The notes: generated by a model from the sequence alone, not told the origin. DNA of 64,000 nt from Jeotgalibaca sp. MA1X17-3 (GCF_021513155.1 NZ_CP090983.1:2326501-2390500), one strand, 5' to 3'. Positions 8,517 through 17,270 are shown, counted from the first letter of the stretch. A program made the numbers and translations.

Positions 8517-9854
8517 TTATTTTGCTGTATTAGCAGCAATGTTTAGTGGTTCCCACGTTGTAGCGAATGGTGGGGCATAAGCGTAATCGATAAAGCCAAT
8601 TTCATCGGTTGATAAACCTGCATGGATGGCAGTTGTTAGTGCAGTCATACGTAATACGGCATCTTTCTCACCAAAAACTTGAGCGCCTAATAGTTTTTTT
8701 GTTCCCACTTCATAAATCAACTTCATATCAATGGAAGTAGGGTTTGGCCAGTAGTTTGTATAGCTTGGTGTAGAAATAAGAGTTGTTTTATATTCAATTC
8801 CTAGCTTTTCAGCTTCTGCTTCATTCATTCCTGTACGACCTGCTTCATAATTGCCCGCTTTTACTGCGCCAGTGCCTAGACTTCCTATGAATTCTAATGT
8901 CTTTTTGTTTTCAGAAACAATATTTACTCCTACAATACGTCCAATCTTACTTGCCATTGTTGCAAGTGGAAGATAAATATCTCCTAATTGACGGTGCATG
9001 GAGGAAGCACAATCTCCAGCGGAAAATACATCTGGAATGGAAGTTTCTCCAGAAGGATCAATCACAATCGCACCATTTTTCAACATATTTAAACGCTCGT
9101 CTTTAGCAAATGCTGTATTGGGACTGTATCCAATCGCAAGTATAACTAGATCCGTATCAATCGTTTTCTCATCTGTTTTCACTTGAGTAACGATTCCGTC
9201 TGTTACAACAAGTTCTTTAACGAATTGGTCTAAAAGAATTTCTACGCCTTCTTCTTCAACAGCTGTTTTTATTTTTTCTGAAAATTCAGGATCAAATTGT
9301 GTAGACATCAATCGATCTAGTCCTTCAATCATGGTAACTTTTTTACCTAATTGAGCGAGTTGATCAGATACTTCTACGCCGATGAACCCACCACCTATTA
9401 CAGTTATATTTTGATAATCATCTAAGTGATCTTTTATTTCTTGAACGGCTTTCAAACGAGTAAATGTATAAACATTCTTAGCATCGACTCCTTCGATTTT
9501 TGGAATGATTGCGCTCGCACCTGAAGCAATCATCAAACGATCATAAGAAATAAATTGTTCTTCTTTCGTTTGAACATTTTCATAAGTGACTACTTTTTTA
9601 TCATAGTCTATTTTTGTGGCTTCATGACCTATTTTTATATCGATTCCTGTTTTTTCCATTTGTTGAACAGTACGAGCAAACATAAAATTTTCGTCTTCGA
9701 ATTGTCCTCCTAAATAGTAAGGTAATCCACATGCTCCAAAAGAAACATATTCTTCTTTTTCAATAACCGTAATGTTTGCTTCTGGATTTTCTCGTGCAGC
9801 TTTCGCCGCAGCTCCCATTCCAGCCGCAATTCCTCCAATAATAACAATTTCCAT
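8517..9854 (-). CDS. cdr: CoA-disulfide reductase-like FAD/NAD(P) pyridine nucleotide-disulfide oxidoreductase
   Basis: A 445-residue flavoenzyme with an N-terminal FAD dinucleotide fold (GGIAAGMGAAAKA), a single redox Cys at residue 42 in SFGACGLPYY, an NAD(P) fold (ITVIGGGFIGVEVSDQLAQLG) and a C-terminal dimerisation domain. The single-Cys motif is typical of CoA-disulfide reductases; related NADH oxidases and peroxidases have similar folds, so the true electron acceptor (CoA disulfide, cystine or another low-molecular disulfide) is open. It lies between ridA and the cystine symporter, consistent with reduction of imported cystine or restoration of the thiol pool. Start ATG at 9854 with AAAGGAG. 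Confidence 0.85.
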   Translation of the reverse strand: MEIVIIGGIAAGMGAAAKAARENPEANITVIEKEEYVSFGACGLPYYLGGQFEDENFMFARTVQQMEKTGIDIKIGHEATKIDYDKKVVTYENVQTKEEQFISYDRLMIASGASAIIPKIEGVDAKNVYTFTRLKAVQEIKDHLDDYQNITVIGGGFIGVEVSDQLAQLGKKVTMIEGLDRLMSTQFDPEFSEKIKTAVEEEGVEILLDQFVKELVVTDGIVTQVKTDEKTIDTDLVILAIGYSPNTAFAKDERLNMLKNGAIVIDPSGETSIPDVFSAGDCASSMHRQLGDIYLPLATMASKIGRIVGVNIVSENKKTLEFIGSLGTGAVKAGNYEAGRTGMNEAEAEKLGIEYKTTLISTPSYTNYWPNPTSIDMKLIYEVGTKKLLGAQVFGEKDAVLRMTALTTAIHAGLSTDEIGFIDYAYAPPFATTWEPLNIAANTAK

Positions 9855-9871
9855 AATTAGAACTCCTTTTT

Positions 9872-10237
9872 TTAAATACGCATGTCTGCTATAAATTCTA
9901 TCTCGACAAGAGCACCTTTTGGTAAATTCGCCACTTCAAATGCAGAGCGAGCTGGATAAGGTTGTTTCATATATTGTGCATAAACATCATTCATTGCAGC
10001 AAAATCATTAATATCACTTAGCAAAACAGTAGTTTTAATAATATTACTAAACGGTATTCCTTCTTTGATTAAAATGGCATTGATATTCTCTAACGATTGT
10101 GTAGTTTGTGCTGTTATGTTGGCTTCCACTAATTCATTCGTCTCAGGATCAATCGGTAATTGTCCTGAGGAGAAAAGCATTTCATGCGCGACGGTATAGG
10201 CACTATAAGGTCCTACTGCTTCTGGTAATTTTGACAT
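9872..10237 (-). CDS. ridA: RidA family imine/enamine deaminase
   Basis: A 121-residue RidA/YjgF protein. Known members hydrolyse 2-aminoacrylate and related imines to keto acids and ammonia. The conserved C-terminal block RSAFEVANLPKGALVEIE carries the substrate-binding Arg and the Glu. The ATG at 10237 is taken as start because GAAGGAG sits just upstream; a longer frame would run into the end of patB. It starts 1 bp after the patB stop, so translation is coupled. PatB-type C-S lyases release 2-aminoacrylate, so RidA next to patB makes direct chemical sense. Confidence 0.92.
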   Translation of the reverse strand: MSKLPEAVGPYSAYTVAHEMLFSSGQLPIDPETNELVEANITAQTTQSLENINAILIKEGIPFSNIIKTTVLLSDINDFAAMNDVYAQYMKQPYPARSAFEVANLPKGALVEIEFIADMRI

Positions 10238-10238
10238 G

Positions 10239-11456
10239 TTATTCTCCTTCTTGTTCTTGAATGTTCTTTTCATTTAACCATTTTGCCATACGATTAAATG
10301 CTTTTTGAACGAGTTCTTTAGATGTTCCTAAGTTAATTCGGACAAAATCTTCTCCGCTTTGACCAAACGAACTTCCCTCTTGAAATAAAATCCCCTCTTC
10401 TTGAGCTAGTTTCCACGTGAATGTGTCTCCAGTCATTCCTGTTTTTGAAACATTAACCCATAGGACATACGAAGCATCCATTGGCATAATCTCTAGCATA
10501 GGAGTTTCTTTTGCCATAAATTCTTTTGCCCATTCATAATTTTTAATAATATAATCAAATGAAGATTCTAACCATTCACGTCCTTCTGGTGTGTAACCTG
10601 AAATCAATGCTGCTGCACCGAAAACGTTCGGTTCTTCAACATGACAAGCTTCCAAAATTTCACGATATTGAGTTCTTAATTTGTGACTGGGTATAATTAC
10701 ATAACTCGTTTTCAAACCGGCAATATTGAAAGCTTTGTTCGGTGAATTAAGATATACTAAATTTTGACGATATTTTTCATCTAGCTCTAGAGTACTTGTA
10801 AAAATATTTTGATTAATATGGTCAGAATGTGCTTCATCAGAAATTAAAATAATGTTATATTTTAAACATAAATCAGAAATTTTGTTTAAATCTTCACGAG
10901 ACCAAACGGTACCCCCTGGATTGTGTGGATTACATAAAATATATATTTTAGGAAGTTGTTCCACCATTTGACGCTCTAACTCCTCAAAATCAATTACATA
11001 ACGGTTCTTTTCATCGATATCCAATTCATTTTCGACTAATATAGCATGATTTCGCTTCGTAGCCTCTCGAAATGGATTGTATACAGGAGTGTTGATAAGA
11101 ACACGATCTCCAGGTTTCGTGAATGTTTGAACAACATGGTATAAAGAATTAACAATACTATAATCCAATGTAATTTCTTCCAAAGGAACTTCTTTCTTGG
11201 TTTTAAAACTCATCCAATATTGAACGGCTTTAAAAAATTCTTCATATGGATAAATATAAGCTAACGTTTTTTTACTCAGGATTTTTTCTAAGTGATTATA
11301 GATGGGAGGTGCTAACTCGTAATCCATATCTGCAATCCACATAGAGATATAGTCATCTGGTACTGGACCAAACCTTTCTTCAATAAAGCACTTCGACCAT
11401 TTCTTAGAAAAATCATTGTTCCGATTTGCTAAACGATCGAAATTATAATTTGTCAT
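10239..11456 (-). CDS. patB: PLP-dependent C-S lyase, MalY/PatB family cystathionine beta-lyase
   Basis: A 405-residue fold-type I PLP enzyme. The Schiff-base lysine is in SPNKAFNIAGLKTSY (near residue 240); other family motifs are CNPHNPGGTVW (PLP-ring Asn region), LISDEAHSDH and the C-terminal FVRINLGTS with the carboxylate-binding Arg. MalY/PatB enzymes cleave cystathionine, cystine or cysteine conjugates, giving pyruvate, ammonia and a thiol through 2-aminoacrylate. It is the first gene of the operon, about 54 bp downstream of a good promoter, and divergent from the YheO/DauR-like regulator. Confidence 0.9.
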   Translation of the reverse strand: MTNYNFDRLANRNNDFSKKWSKCFIEERFGPVPDDYISMWIADMDYELAPPIYNHLEKILSKKTLAYIYPYEEFFKAVQYWMSFKTKKEVPLEEITLDYSIVNSLYHVVQTFTKPGDRVLINTPVYNPFREATKRNHAILVENELDIDEKNRYVIDFEELERQMVEQLPKIYILCNPHNPGGTVWSREDLNKISDLCLKYNIILISDEAHSDHINQNIFTSTLELDEKYRQNLVYLNSPNKAFNIAGLKTSYVIIPSHKLRTQYREILEACHVEEPNVFGAAALISGYTPEGREWLESSFDYIIKNYEWAKEFMAKETPMLEIMPMDASYVLWVNVSKTGMTGDTFTWKLAQEEGILFQEGSSFGQSGEDFVRINLGTSKELVQKAFNRMAKWLNEKNIQEQEGE

Positions 11457-11509
11457 ACTATCTACTCCTTTTCCCCTTGCATTTGATCCCTTTTATCTTT
11501 CCATAAAGT

Positions 11510-11538
11510 ATTGTAAACCTTTTCAAACGAAATGTCTA
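11510..11538 (-). promoter_or_regulatory. Promoter of the patB-ridA-cdr-tcyP operon
   Basis: On the minus strand TAGACA (11538-11533), a 17-nt spacer, then TACAAT (11515-11510). Each hexamer matches five of six consensus bases. Confidence 0.65.
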
Positions 11539-11554
11539 TAACTATTTATTATTA

Positions 11555-11592
11555 CGAGAATAAATTATTAAAATTCTAATAATTTGTTCTCG
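11555..11592. promoter_or_regulatory. Large inverted-repeat operator between patB and its divergent regulator
   Basis: CGAGAATAAATTATTA (11555-11570) and TAATAATTTGTTCTCG (11577-11592) are complementary at 15 of 16 positions around a 6-nt spacer. The element ends 16 bp upstream of the patB -35 box and abuts the regulator's own promoter. This suits activation of patB with autorepression by the adjacent HTH protein, which is inference. Confidence 0.7.
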
Positions 11593-11594
11593 GG

Positions 11595-11623
11595 GTGAAA
11601 AAGAATCGTATTTTTGATATACT
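11595..11623 (+). promoter_or_regulatory. Promoter of the YheO/DauR-like regulator
   Basis: A weak -35 (GTGAAA, 11595-11600), a 17-nt spacer and a good -10 (TATACT, 11618-11623), about 20 bp before the ribosome binding site. Confidence 0.5.
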
Positions 11624-11652
11624 GATAGAAATGAAGCTAAAGGAAGATTGCT

Positions 11653-12339
11653 ATGAAACCCAAAAAGAAAAAGCATTATATTGATTTAGTACATTTTCTA
11701 GGAAAAACATTAGGATCAAATCATGAAATTATACTTCATCTCATTGATGAGGATGGAACTTCCATTGCTGCTATTGAAAACAATCATATTAGTGGGCGTA
11801 CTCTAGACTCTCCTGTTACAGGTTTTGCTTTGGAGTTAATGAAAAAAAATAAAGAAATGGATACAAATTTTGTAACTAATTATAAAGCACGAAATAAAGT
11901 TGGAAAAGAAATTAAAGGGTCCACCTTTCTGATTAAAGATGAGGAAGATCATTTAGAAGGATTACTTTGTATTAATATTGACAATTCTATCTATCAGAAG
12001 CTATCCGATGATATCTTACAATTAGCCAATCTTTCTTCTCCTATTTCTGAAGTTGTACTGAATTCTACTAATTCAAAATCTACTCCCTCAGAAGCAGGAG
12101 AAGGCATGGTTGAAATCCTTTCAAATAGTATTCAAGAAATTATTTATGAAACAATCGATCCCAAAATACTAGATGGAAAATATACATTAAGTACCGAAGC
12201 AAAAATTGAAATGGTTGAAAAATTAGAGAGAAAAGGCATTTTTCAATTAAAAGGAGCAGTCAGTCAAGTTGCTGAAGTCCTAAATGTATCCGAGCCTACT
12301 ATTTATCGATATTTAAAAATGATAACGAATAAGGGTTAA
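11653..12339 (+). CDS. YheO/DauR-family transcriptional regulator (PAS-like plus HTH)
   Basis: A 228-residue regulator with an N-terminal YheO-type PAS-like domain (about residues 5-115; IILHLIDEDGTS, then VTGFALELMKK) and a C-terminal HTH_22 domain ending in VAEVLNVSEPTIYRYLK. Known members such as DauR control amino-acid catabolic genes. It is transcribed away from the cystine/C-S-lyase operon and the two share the inverted repeat at 11555-11592, so it probably controls that operon in response to a sulfur amino acid or derivative. The ligand is unknown. The ribosome binding site is AAAGGAAG before the ATG. Confidence 0.85.
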   Translation: MKPKKKKHYIDLVHFLGKTLGSNHEIILHLIDEDGTSIAAIENNHISGRTLDSPVTGFALELMKKNKEMDTNFVTNYKARNKVGKEIKGSTFLIKDEEDHLEGLLCINIDNSIYQKLSDDILQLANLSSPISEVVLNSTNSKSTPSEAGEGMVEILSNSIQEIIYETIDPKILDGKYTLSTEAKIEMVEKLERKGIFQLKGAVSQVAEVLNVSEPTIYRYLKMITNKG

Positions 12340-12423
12340 AAAGGGTTGATAAGAAATATAAGATATCTATTTTCACAAATAACTAGCTTTTTTAAGTTCA
12401 CCCTGATATAGTTATAGCTATCT

Positions 12424-12657
12424 TTCCTCTTCACATAGCAAGAGTTAACGCTATGTCTTGTTCGCCAGTACGTTTTAAACTCCCTGTAAAGAAAGTCGAT
12501 GGTAGCTGAGAATCGACCATAGTTTATAAACAGAATTACACGTTCAAGCTGACATTTACATATAATCTAACAAGGAAAACAAGAAATTGTTTTTAAATTA
12601 AGGTGGTACCACGAAGAGAATTCGTCCTTAGCTATTTATAGCTGAGGGCGTTTTTTT
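12424..12657 (+). promoter_or_regulatory. T-box riboswitch leader upstream of the NhaC-type antiporter
   Basis: The T-box sequence AGGTGGTACCACG (12601-12613) is followed by the standard antiterminator/terminator arrangement, so uncharged tRNA should prevent termination. The variable base in TGGT is T, which pairs with a tRNA whose discriminator base is A. Upstream hairpins (CATAGC with GCTATG near 12438-12463; GTCGAT with ATCGAC near 12488-12510) belong to the leader stems. I could not place the specifier codon firmly; a TAC near 12469 would mean tyrosine, which fits known tyrosine T-boxes on YheL-type antiporters, but this is tentative. Confidence 0.85.
12623..12657 (+). terminator. T-box terminator
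   Basis: The stem is 12623-12634 (CGTCCTTAGCTA) with 12639-12650 (TAGCTGAGGGCG, two GU pairs) around a TTTA loop, followed by T7. It competes with the antiterminator formed by the T-box sequence. Confidence 0.9.
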
Positions 12658-12680
12658 ATTTTAAAGGAGGTAGGGAGACA

Positions 12681-12728
12681 ATGAATTGCGGGGGAATCAT
12701 TCGTTATCGTGGCTCTTTTGACTTGTAA
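12681..12728 (+). CDS. Possible 15-codon ORF between the T-box and the antiporter
   Basis: ATG at 12681 has a near-perfect AAAGGAGG 10 nt upstream and reads 15 codons (MNCGGIIRYRGSFDL) to TAA. The ribosome binding site is stronger than that of the next gene. The product is not recognised. It could be a second translated leader, a coupling ORF or a chance frame. Confidence 0.4.
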   Translation: MNCGGIIRYRGSFDL

Positions 12729-12816
12729 AAATAAAACAATCAAAAGGAGACATAAAAATGAATAAAAAAATAAACCAAGTATCGTAGAAGCTAGTATCGT
12801 ATTAGGAATCGTCATC

Positions 12817-14157
12817 ATGAGTATTGCCTTTGGGGTAATTGGGTTAAAGGTTTCACCAAATATCGCTATTCTATTTTCGATTGCTCTGGTTATGCTTTAT
12901 GCCGGAATTAAAAAGATATCCTTTGATCAATTGCATGAAGGAATCGTAAATGGAATCAAGCCAGGAATCATTCCTATTTTTATCTTTATTTTAGTAGGTG
13001 CTCTCATTGCCGTCTGGATTCAAGCAGGAATCATTCCCACCTTGATGGTAAAAGGGTTTCAAGTAATTAGTATCAAATGGTTTGTTCCTTCTGTCTTTAT
13101 CGTTTGCGCCATTGTTGGTAGTGCGGTAGGAAGTGCTTTTACCGTTATGTCGACGATCGGGATTGCCTTTTTTGGAATTGGAACTACATTAGGAATTCAT
13201 CCCCCTCTTATCGTTGGAGCAATTGCATCGGGTGCTATTTTTGGTGATAAAATGTCACCATTATCCGAATCAACAAACTTAGCTGCAGCTATTGCGGAAG
13301 TCGATTTATTTAAACATATTAAGCATATGTCTTGGTCTACGATTCCTGCTTTTACTGTTTCTTTAATCCTTTTTTCTATTTTTGGAATAACCAATCAATC
13401 TGCACCTCTTTTGGAAATCCAAGAAGTGATTCAAGTTTTAGAAAACAACTACACCATTTCAAATTGGGCATTCATTCCTATTTTGTTAATGTTTATCTGT
13501 GCATGGAGAAAAATTCCAGCTATTTTAACGATTTTAATAAACATCGGAGTAGCGATTCTCTTTATCTTTTTCCAAAATCCTTCTGTAAAAATTACTGAAA
13601 TTGCTTCTTCCATCGAATCTGGTTTTGTATCGGTGACAGGTAATCAACAAATTGATGCTCTCCTTTCTCGCGGCGGGATTGAAAGCATGATGCCTACTGT
13701 TTCACTCATCATCCTGACGTTGTCTTTAGGTGGATTATTGATGGAGACAGAATTGATTGGAACGGTGATGACTTCTTTATCTAAAAAAATCCACACGGTA
13801 TCTGGAGTGGTGATTGCTACTTTACTTACTTCCATTGGTGTCAATATTTTTATTGGAGAACAATTTTTGTCCGTAATTTTACCAGGGAATGCTTTCAAAG
13901 AAATCTATAAAGAAAAAAATCTCGATTTATCCGTATTAAGTCGTACGTTAGAAGATGGTGGAACTGTCATCAACTACTTGATTCCTTGGGGAATTGCCGG
14001 TAGCTTTGTTGCCAGTACCTTTGGAGTTCCAACATTGACGTACTTCCCTTTTGTATTCTTTAGTTTATTGTCTCCCATTTTTTCTGTTTTAAGTGCTTTG
14101 ACTGGGTTTGGGATTAAAATGGCTGTTCGTTCAAAAGTAGAAGAATCTTTTGGATAA
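12817..14157 (+). CDS. NhaC-family Na+/H+ antiporter, probable amino-acid transporter (YheL-like); N-terminal frameshift
   Basis: A membrane protein of the NhaC antiporter family (446 residues in the open frame). Family motifs are GAIASGAIFGDKMSPLSESTN and GVNIFIGEQFLSVILPG. The natural start is probably the ATG at 12758, which has AAAAGGAG at good spacing; its frame is lost in the A7 run 12764-12770. One extra A joins MNKKNKPSIVEASIVLGIVI to the annotated MSIAFG. The downstream ATG at 12817 has only weak translation signals. A T-box leader means expression rises when one tRNA is uncharged, so the physiological substrate is probably an amino acid; YheL-type members are predicted tyrosine carriers. 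Confidence 0.85.
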   Translation: MSIAFGVIGLKVSPNIAILFSIALVMLYAGIKKISFDQLHEGIVNGIKPGIIPIFIFILVGALIAVWIQAGIIPTLMVKGFQVISIKWFVPSVFIVCAIVGSAVGSAFTVMSTIGIAFFGIGTTLGIHPPLIVGAIASGAIFGDKMSPLSESTNLAAAIAEVDLFKHIKHMSWSTIPAFTVSLILFSIFGITNQSAPLLEIQEVIQVLENNYTISNWAFIPILLMFICAWRKIPAILTILINIGVAILFIFFQNPSVKITEIASSIESGFVSVTGNQQIDALLSRGGIESMMPTVSLIILTLSLGGLLMETELIGTVMTSLSKKIHTVSGVVIATLLTSIGVNIFIGEQFLSVILPGNAFKEIYKEKNLDLSVLSRTLEDGGTVINYLIPWGIAGSFVASTFGVPTLTYFPFVFFSLLSPIFSVLSALTGFGIKMAVRSKVEESFG

Positions 14158-14186
14158 AAACAAAAAGTTATTTTGAATTGTATCTG

Positions 14187-14214
14187 TTGACAATTTTAAA
14201 AAGTCTGTTAAAAT
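14187..14214 (+). promoter_or_regulatory. Promoter of the antiterminator-PTS operon
   Basis: TTGACA (14187-14192), a 16-nt spacer, then TAAAAT (14209-14214). It lies just upstream of the RAT element. Confidence 0.75.
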
Positions 14215-14239
14215 TGCTTACGTTAACACATGCGTTTCA

Positions 14240-14270
14240 TGTGACTAGGATCGACTAGGCATGAAAAGAT
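14240..14270 (+). promoter_or_regulatory. Ribonucleic antiterminator (RAT) target of the BglG/GlcT-type protein
   Basis: TGTGACTAG, a six-base GATCGA, then CTAGGCATGAAAA resembles the RAT pattern TGTTACTG...CAGGCAAAACC. Its 3' part overlaps the 5' arm of the following terminator, so binding of the antiterminator would prevent the terminator from forming. Confidence 0.65.
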
Positions 14271-14320
14271 CTTTCAGGGGAGAAGTCTCTTCCTTGTCAG
14301 TCTTTTCATGCTTTTTTTTT
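14259..14320 (+). terminator. RAT-controlled terminator
   Basis: GCATGAAAAGA (14259-14269) pairs perfectly with TCTTTTCATGC (14301-14311) and is followed by a T9 run. It lies before the operon's first gene, so it is a conditional terminator. Confidence 0.85.
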
Positions 14321-14398
14321 CTTATTGGCCATAAGAAATAGCCCTGTAGGGATTTCCGCTCCATGAAACGACCATTTCTGCAGAAAAGGATAAATAAA

Positions 14399-15238
14399 AT
14401 GAAAATAAAAAAAATATTGAATCAAAATGCTGTCTTAGTGGATGATCAAGGAGAAGAGAAAGTAGCAATCGGCAAAGGAATTGGTTTTGATAAAAAACGT
14501 AATGATTTATTACTTTCTCGTGATATAGAGCGTTTATTTGTTTTGGAACCAGAAGGACAAATGAAGTTACAGACTTTGTTGAGTCAAATTGATGAGAAGT
14601 ATTTGTTTGCTGCTGAAAAAATTATCGATCATGCAGAAATTGTTTTGATGGAGAAATTGAATGAGCATTTATTAATTATTTTAACCGATCACATTGCTTT
14701 CGCAGCACAAAATATAAAAGATGGTATTATTTTACGAAATAAACTACTACCAGAAATTGAAATATTATATCGTGAAGAATTTACGATTGCACAATGGTCC
14801 GTTGACTACTTGACAAAAACGATTGGTATTCCTTATACCTATGACCAAGCAGGCTATATTGCGATCCATATCCACAGCGCTCGAAGTGGAGAACAAGACA
14901 ATCATCGTAGTATCCGCGAAGTAACGATTGTTTCAGATATTATTCAATTGATTGAAAGAGAATTGGACATTAACTTACATGCAGAAGAAATGGCTTTGAA
15001 TTATTCTCGTTTAGTGAACCATTTACGTTTATTGCTCCAACGTTTTCATAATCAGCAATATACCACTTTAGATAATGAGATTATCGAATTGGTTAAACTT
15101 AAATATCCAGAAAGTTACCATGTTGCAAAACAAGTGCGAGTTTTGCTCATCAAAAATTATCAGTTATCTACTACAACAGAAGAATTAGGCTATTTGGCGA
15201 TTCATATCGAAAGACTTCGCCTTGCTAGTCATAAATAA
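14399..15238 (+). CDS. BglG/GlcT-family PRD-containing transcription antiterminator
   Basis: A 279-residue RNA-binding antiterminator. Domains in order are a CAT RNA-binding domain (MKIKKILNQNAVLVDDQG, residues 1-55), PRD1 (about 65-170, His in IIDHAE and LTDHIAFA) and PRD2 (about 172-279, NYSRLVNHLRLLL and YLAIHIERL). PRD His residues are phosphorylated by the PTS, linking sugar supply to RNA binding. The ATG at 14399 follows AAAAGGAT; a longer frame starting upstream has no ribosome binding site and extra unrelated residues. It is directly followed (23 bp) by the PTS gene and preceded by its likely target. Confidence 0.9.
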   Translation: MKIKKILNQNAVLVDDQGEEKVAIGKGIGFDKKRNDLLLSRDIERLFVLEPEGQMKLQTLLSQIDEKYLFAAEKIIDHAEIVLMEKLNEHLLIILTDHIAFAAQNIKDGIILRNKLLPEIEILYREEFTIAQWSVDYLTKTIGIPYTYDQAGYIAIHIHSARSGEQDNHRSIREVTIVSDIIQLIERELDINLHAEEMALNYSRLVNHLRLLLQRFHNQQYTTLDNEIIELVKLKYPESYHVAKQVRVLLIKNYQLSTTTEELGYLAIHIERLRLASHK

Positions 15239-15261
15239 TAAAAGAAAAGGTAGGAAAAAAG

Positions 15262-17223
15262 ATGAAAGCATATATGCAACGGATGGGACGCTCCTTAATG
15301 CTCCCAGTAGCAACATTACCTATTGCAGCCTTATTTATGGGAATCGGTTACTGGATTGATCCAACAGATTGGGGTGCAAATAACATCCTAGCTGCCTTCT
15401 TGATAAAAACAGGAGGAACTATTTTAGATAATTTGGGAATCTTATTTGCAGTTGGTTTGGCAATAGGAATGTCTAAAGATAAAGATGGATCTTCTGCTTT
15501 AGCAGGTTTGGTTGCCTTTTTAACTCCTATTACTCTTGTTAGTTCCAGTTCGGTAGCTTTATTTACCGGCCAAGAAACTGTTAATGTAGCTTTTGAAGCT
15601 ATTAATAATAAAAATGTATTTATTGGGATTTTAGCTGGTTTAATTGCAGCAGCCATGTATAACCGCTTTTCCCAAGTTAAATTGCCAATGGCCTTAGCTT
15701 TTTTCAGCGGAAAACGATCGGTTCCAATTATAACCGCTGGAGTAATGGCAATTGTGTCAGCTCTATTGATTTTTGCATGGCCACCGGTTTATAACTCTTT
15801 AGTTTACTTTGGAGGAATGATTTCAGGTTTGGGTGCAGTAGGCGCTGGCCTTTATGGTTTCTTTAATCGACTATTAATTCCAACAGGTTTACATCACGCA
15901 TTAAATAACGTCTTTTGGTTCAACTTAGCAGGGATTGATGATATTGGTAAGTTCTGGGCAAGTGAAGGAATTAAAGGGGTTACCGGAATGTATCAAGCTG
16001 GTTTCTTCCCAGTTATGATGTTCGGCTTACCTGCAGGTGCCTTTGCCATTTACCGATCAGCTCGTCCTGAAAAGAAAAAAGAAGTCGCTTCTTTAATGAT
16101 TGCTGCTGCCTTTGCTTCTTTCTTTACCGGTGTAACAGAACCTTTAGAATTCTCCTTTATGTTTGTTGCTTGGCCTTTATTTGTAGTTCATGCTTTCTTG
16201 ACAGGAATTTCGCTATTCATTGCAGCGACCTTCCAATGGACAGCAGGGTTTAACTTCAGTGCCGGTTTGGTGGACTTTGTTTTAAGTTTAAAAGTCCCCA
16301 TAGCAAATAAGCCGTACATGCTTCTTTTGTTGGGACTAGTTATGGCAGTCGTATACTATTTTACTTTTATGTTCGTAATCAAGACCTTTAATTTAATGAC
16401 ACCAGGCCGTGAAGAGTCTTCTTCTGAGGATTCTGAGAATGAGGGAGCGATTGCTAATGGCGATGATAAATTCGCAGTAATGGCAAGTCGCTTATACGAA
16501 GCACTTGGTGGTATAGACAATATTACCTCTATCGATAATTGTACGACCCGTTTACGTTTAGAAGTAAAAGATACTAGCTTAGTTAATCAAGATATGATTA
16601 AAAAAACAGGAGTACCTGGCTAAAAATTGATTGATGGAACAAACTACCAAGTCATTGTGGGAACGGAAGTACAATTCGTAGCAGATGCTTTATCTCAGCT
16701 TCACGGACAACCCGCTAAAACAGTTAGTGGACATGGCATATCCAAACCTGTAACGGTAGAAATAGCCAAAAGACAAGAAATTTATTCGGTTGCAAATGGA
16801 ACTGTCATTCCTATCGAGGAAGTAAATGATGATGTCTTTTCTAATAAAATGATGGGAGATGGCTTTGCTGTTATTCCAACAAATGGCGATATTTTTGCTC
16901 CAATTGCTGGTAAAGTGTTAAGTATTTTCCCTAGTAAACATGCAGTTGGTATCCAAACAGACTCTGGTATCGAAGTATTGCTACACATGGGAATTGATAC
17001 TGTCAGCTTAAAGGGTGAACCCTTCACGGTTTATATAGAAGAAGGACAACAAATTGCACGTGGTCAGTTGATTGCTACTGTTGATTTACAAGCTTTAGAA
17101 GCCGCAAATCGTTCTAATGACATGATTGTCATCTTCACAAATGGTGACCATGTTGAAAACTTGGAATTCAACACTGGTGACTCTCTTGCTAACGAAGTAA
17201 TTGGTACCGTAGAAAGTAAATAA
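15262..17223 (+). pseudogene. PTS glucose/N-acetylglucosamine-family IICBA component with in-frame stop
   Basis: A multidomain PTS permease. The IIC membrane domain (about residues 1-385) has GLHHALNNVFWFNLAGI, typical of GlcNAc/glucose-family IIC. The IIB domain (about 405-480) has its phospho-Cys in DNCTTRLRL. The IIA domain (about 510-650) has the active His in VLLHMGIDTV. A TAA at 16621-16623 interrupts the end of IIB; reading frame and similarity continue in the same frame on the other side (KLIDGTNYQVIVGTEVQFVA). This is not an indel, unlike other breaks here. The cell may make a IICB protein lacking IIA, or the stop may be an error or recent mutation. Substrate is GlcNAc or glucose; the linked antiterminator does not decide. 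Confidence 0.85.
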
Positions 17224-17230
17224 CGTTAAA

Positions 17231-17270
17231 TAGCATCAAAGTAGAATCATCTACTTTGATGCTATTTTTA
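17231..17270 (+). terminator. Terminator after the PTS gene
   Basis: A 15-bp perfect stem (17231-17245 with 17250-17264) with loop ATCA and a T-rich tail. It also lies at the end of the convergent CBS gene. Confidence 0.88.

Noticed and set aside
12764..12770. Programmed frameshifting or phase variation at the A7 run of the antiporter gene
   Set aside because: Eleven other genes show the same one-base homopolymer loss, including runs as short as two bases, which are poor phase-variation or slippage sites. A sequencing error is simpler.
16621..16623. Programmed stop-codon readthrough in the PTS gene
   Set aside because: No supporting downstream structure or known readthrough context was seen; a nonsense mutation or base-call error is more likely.
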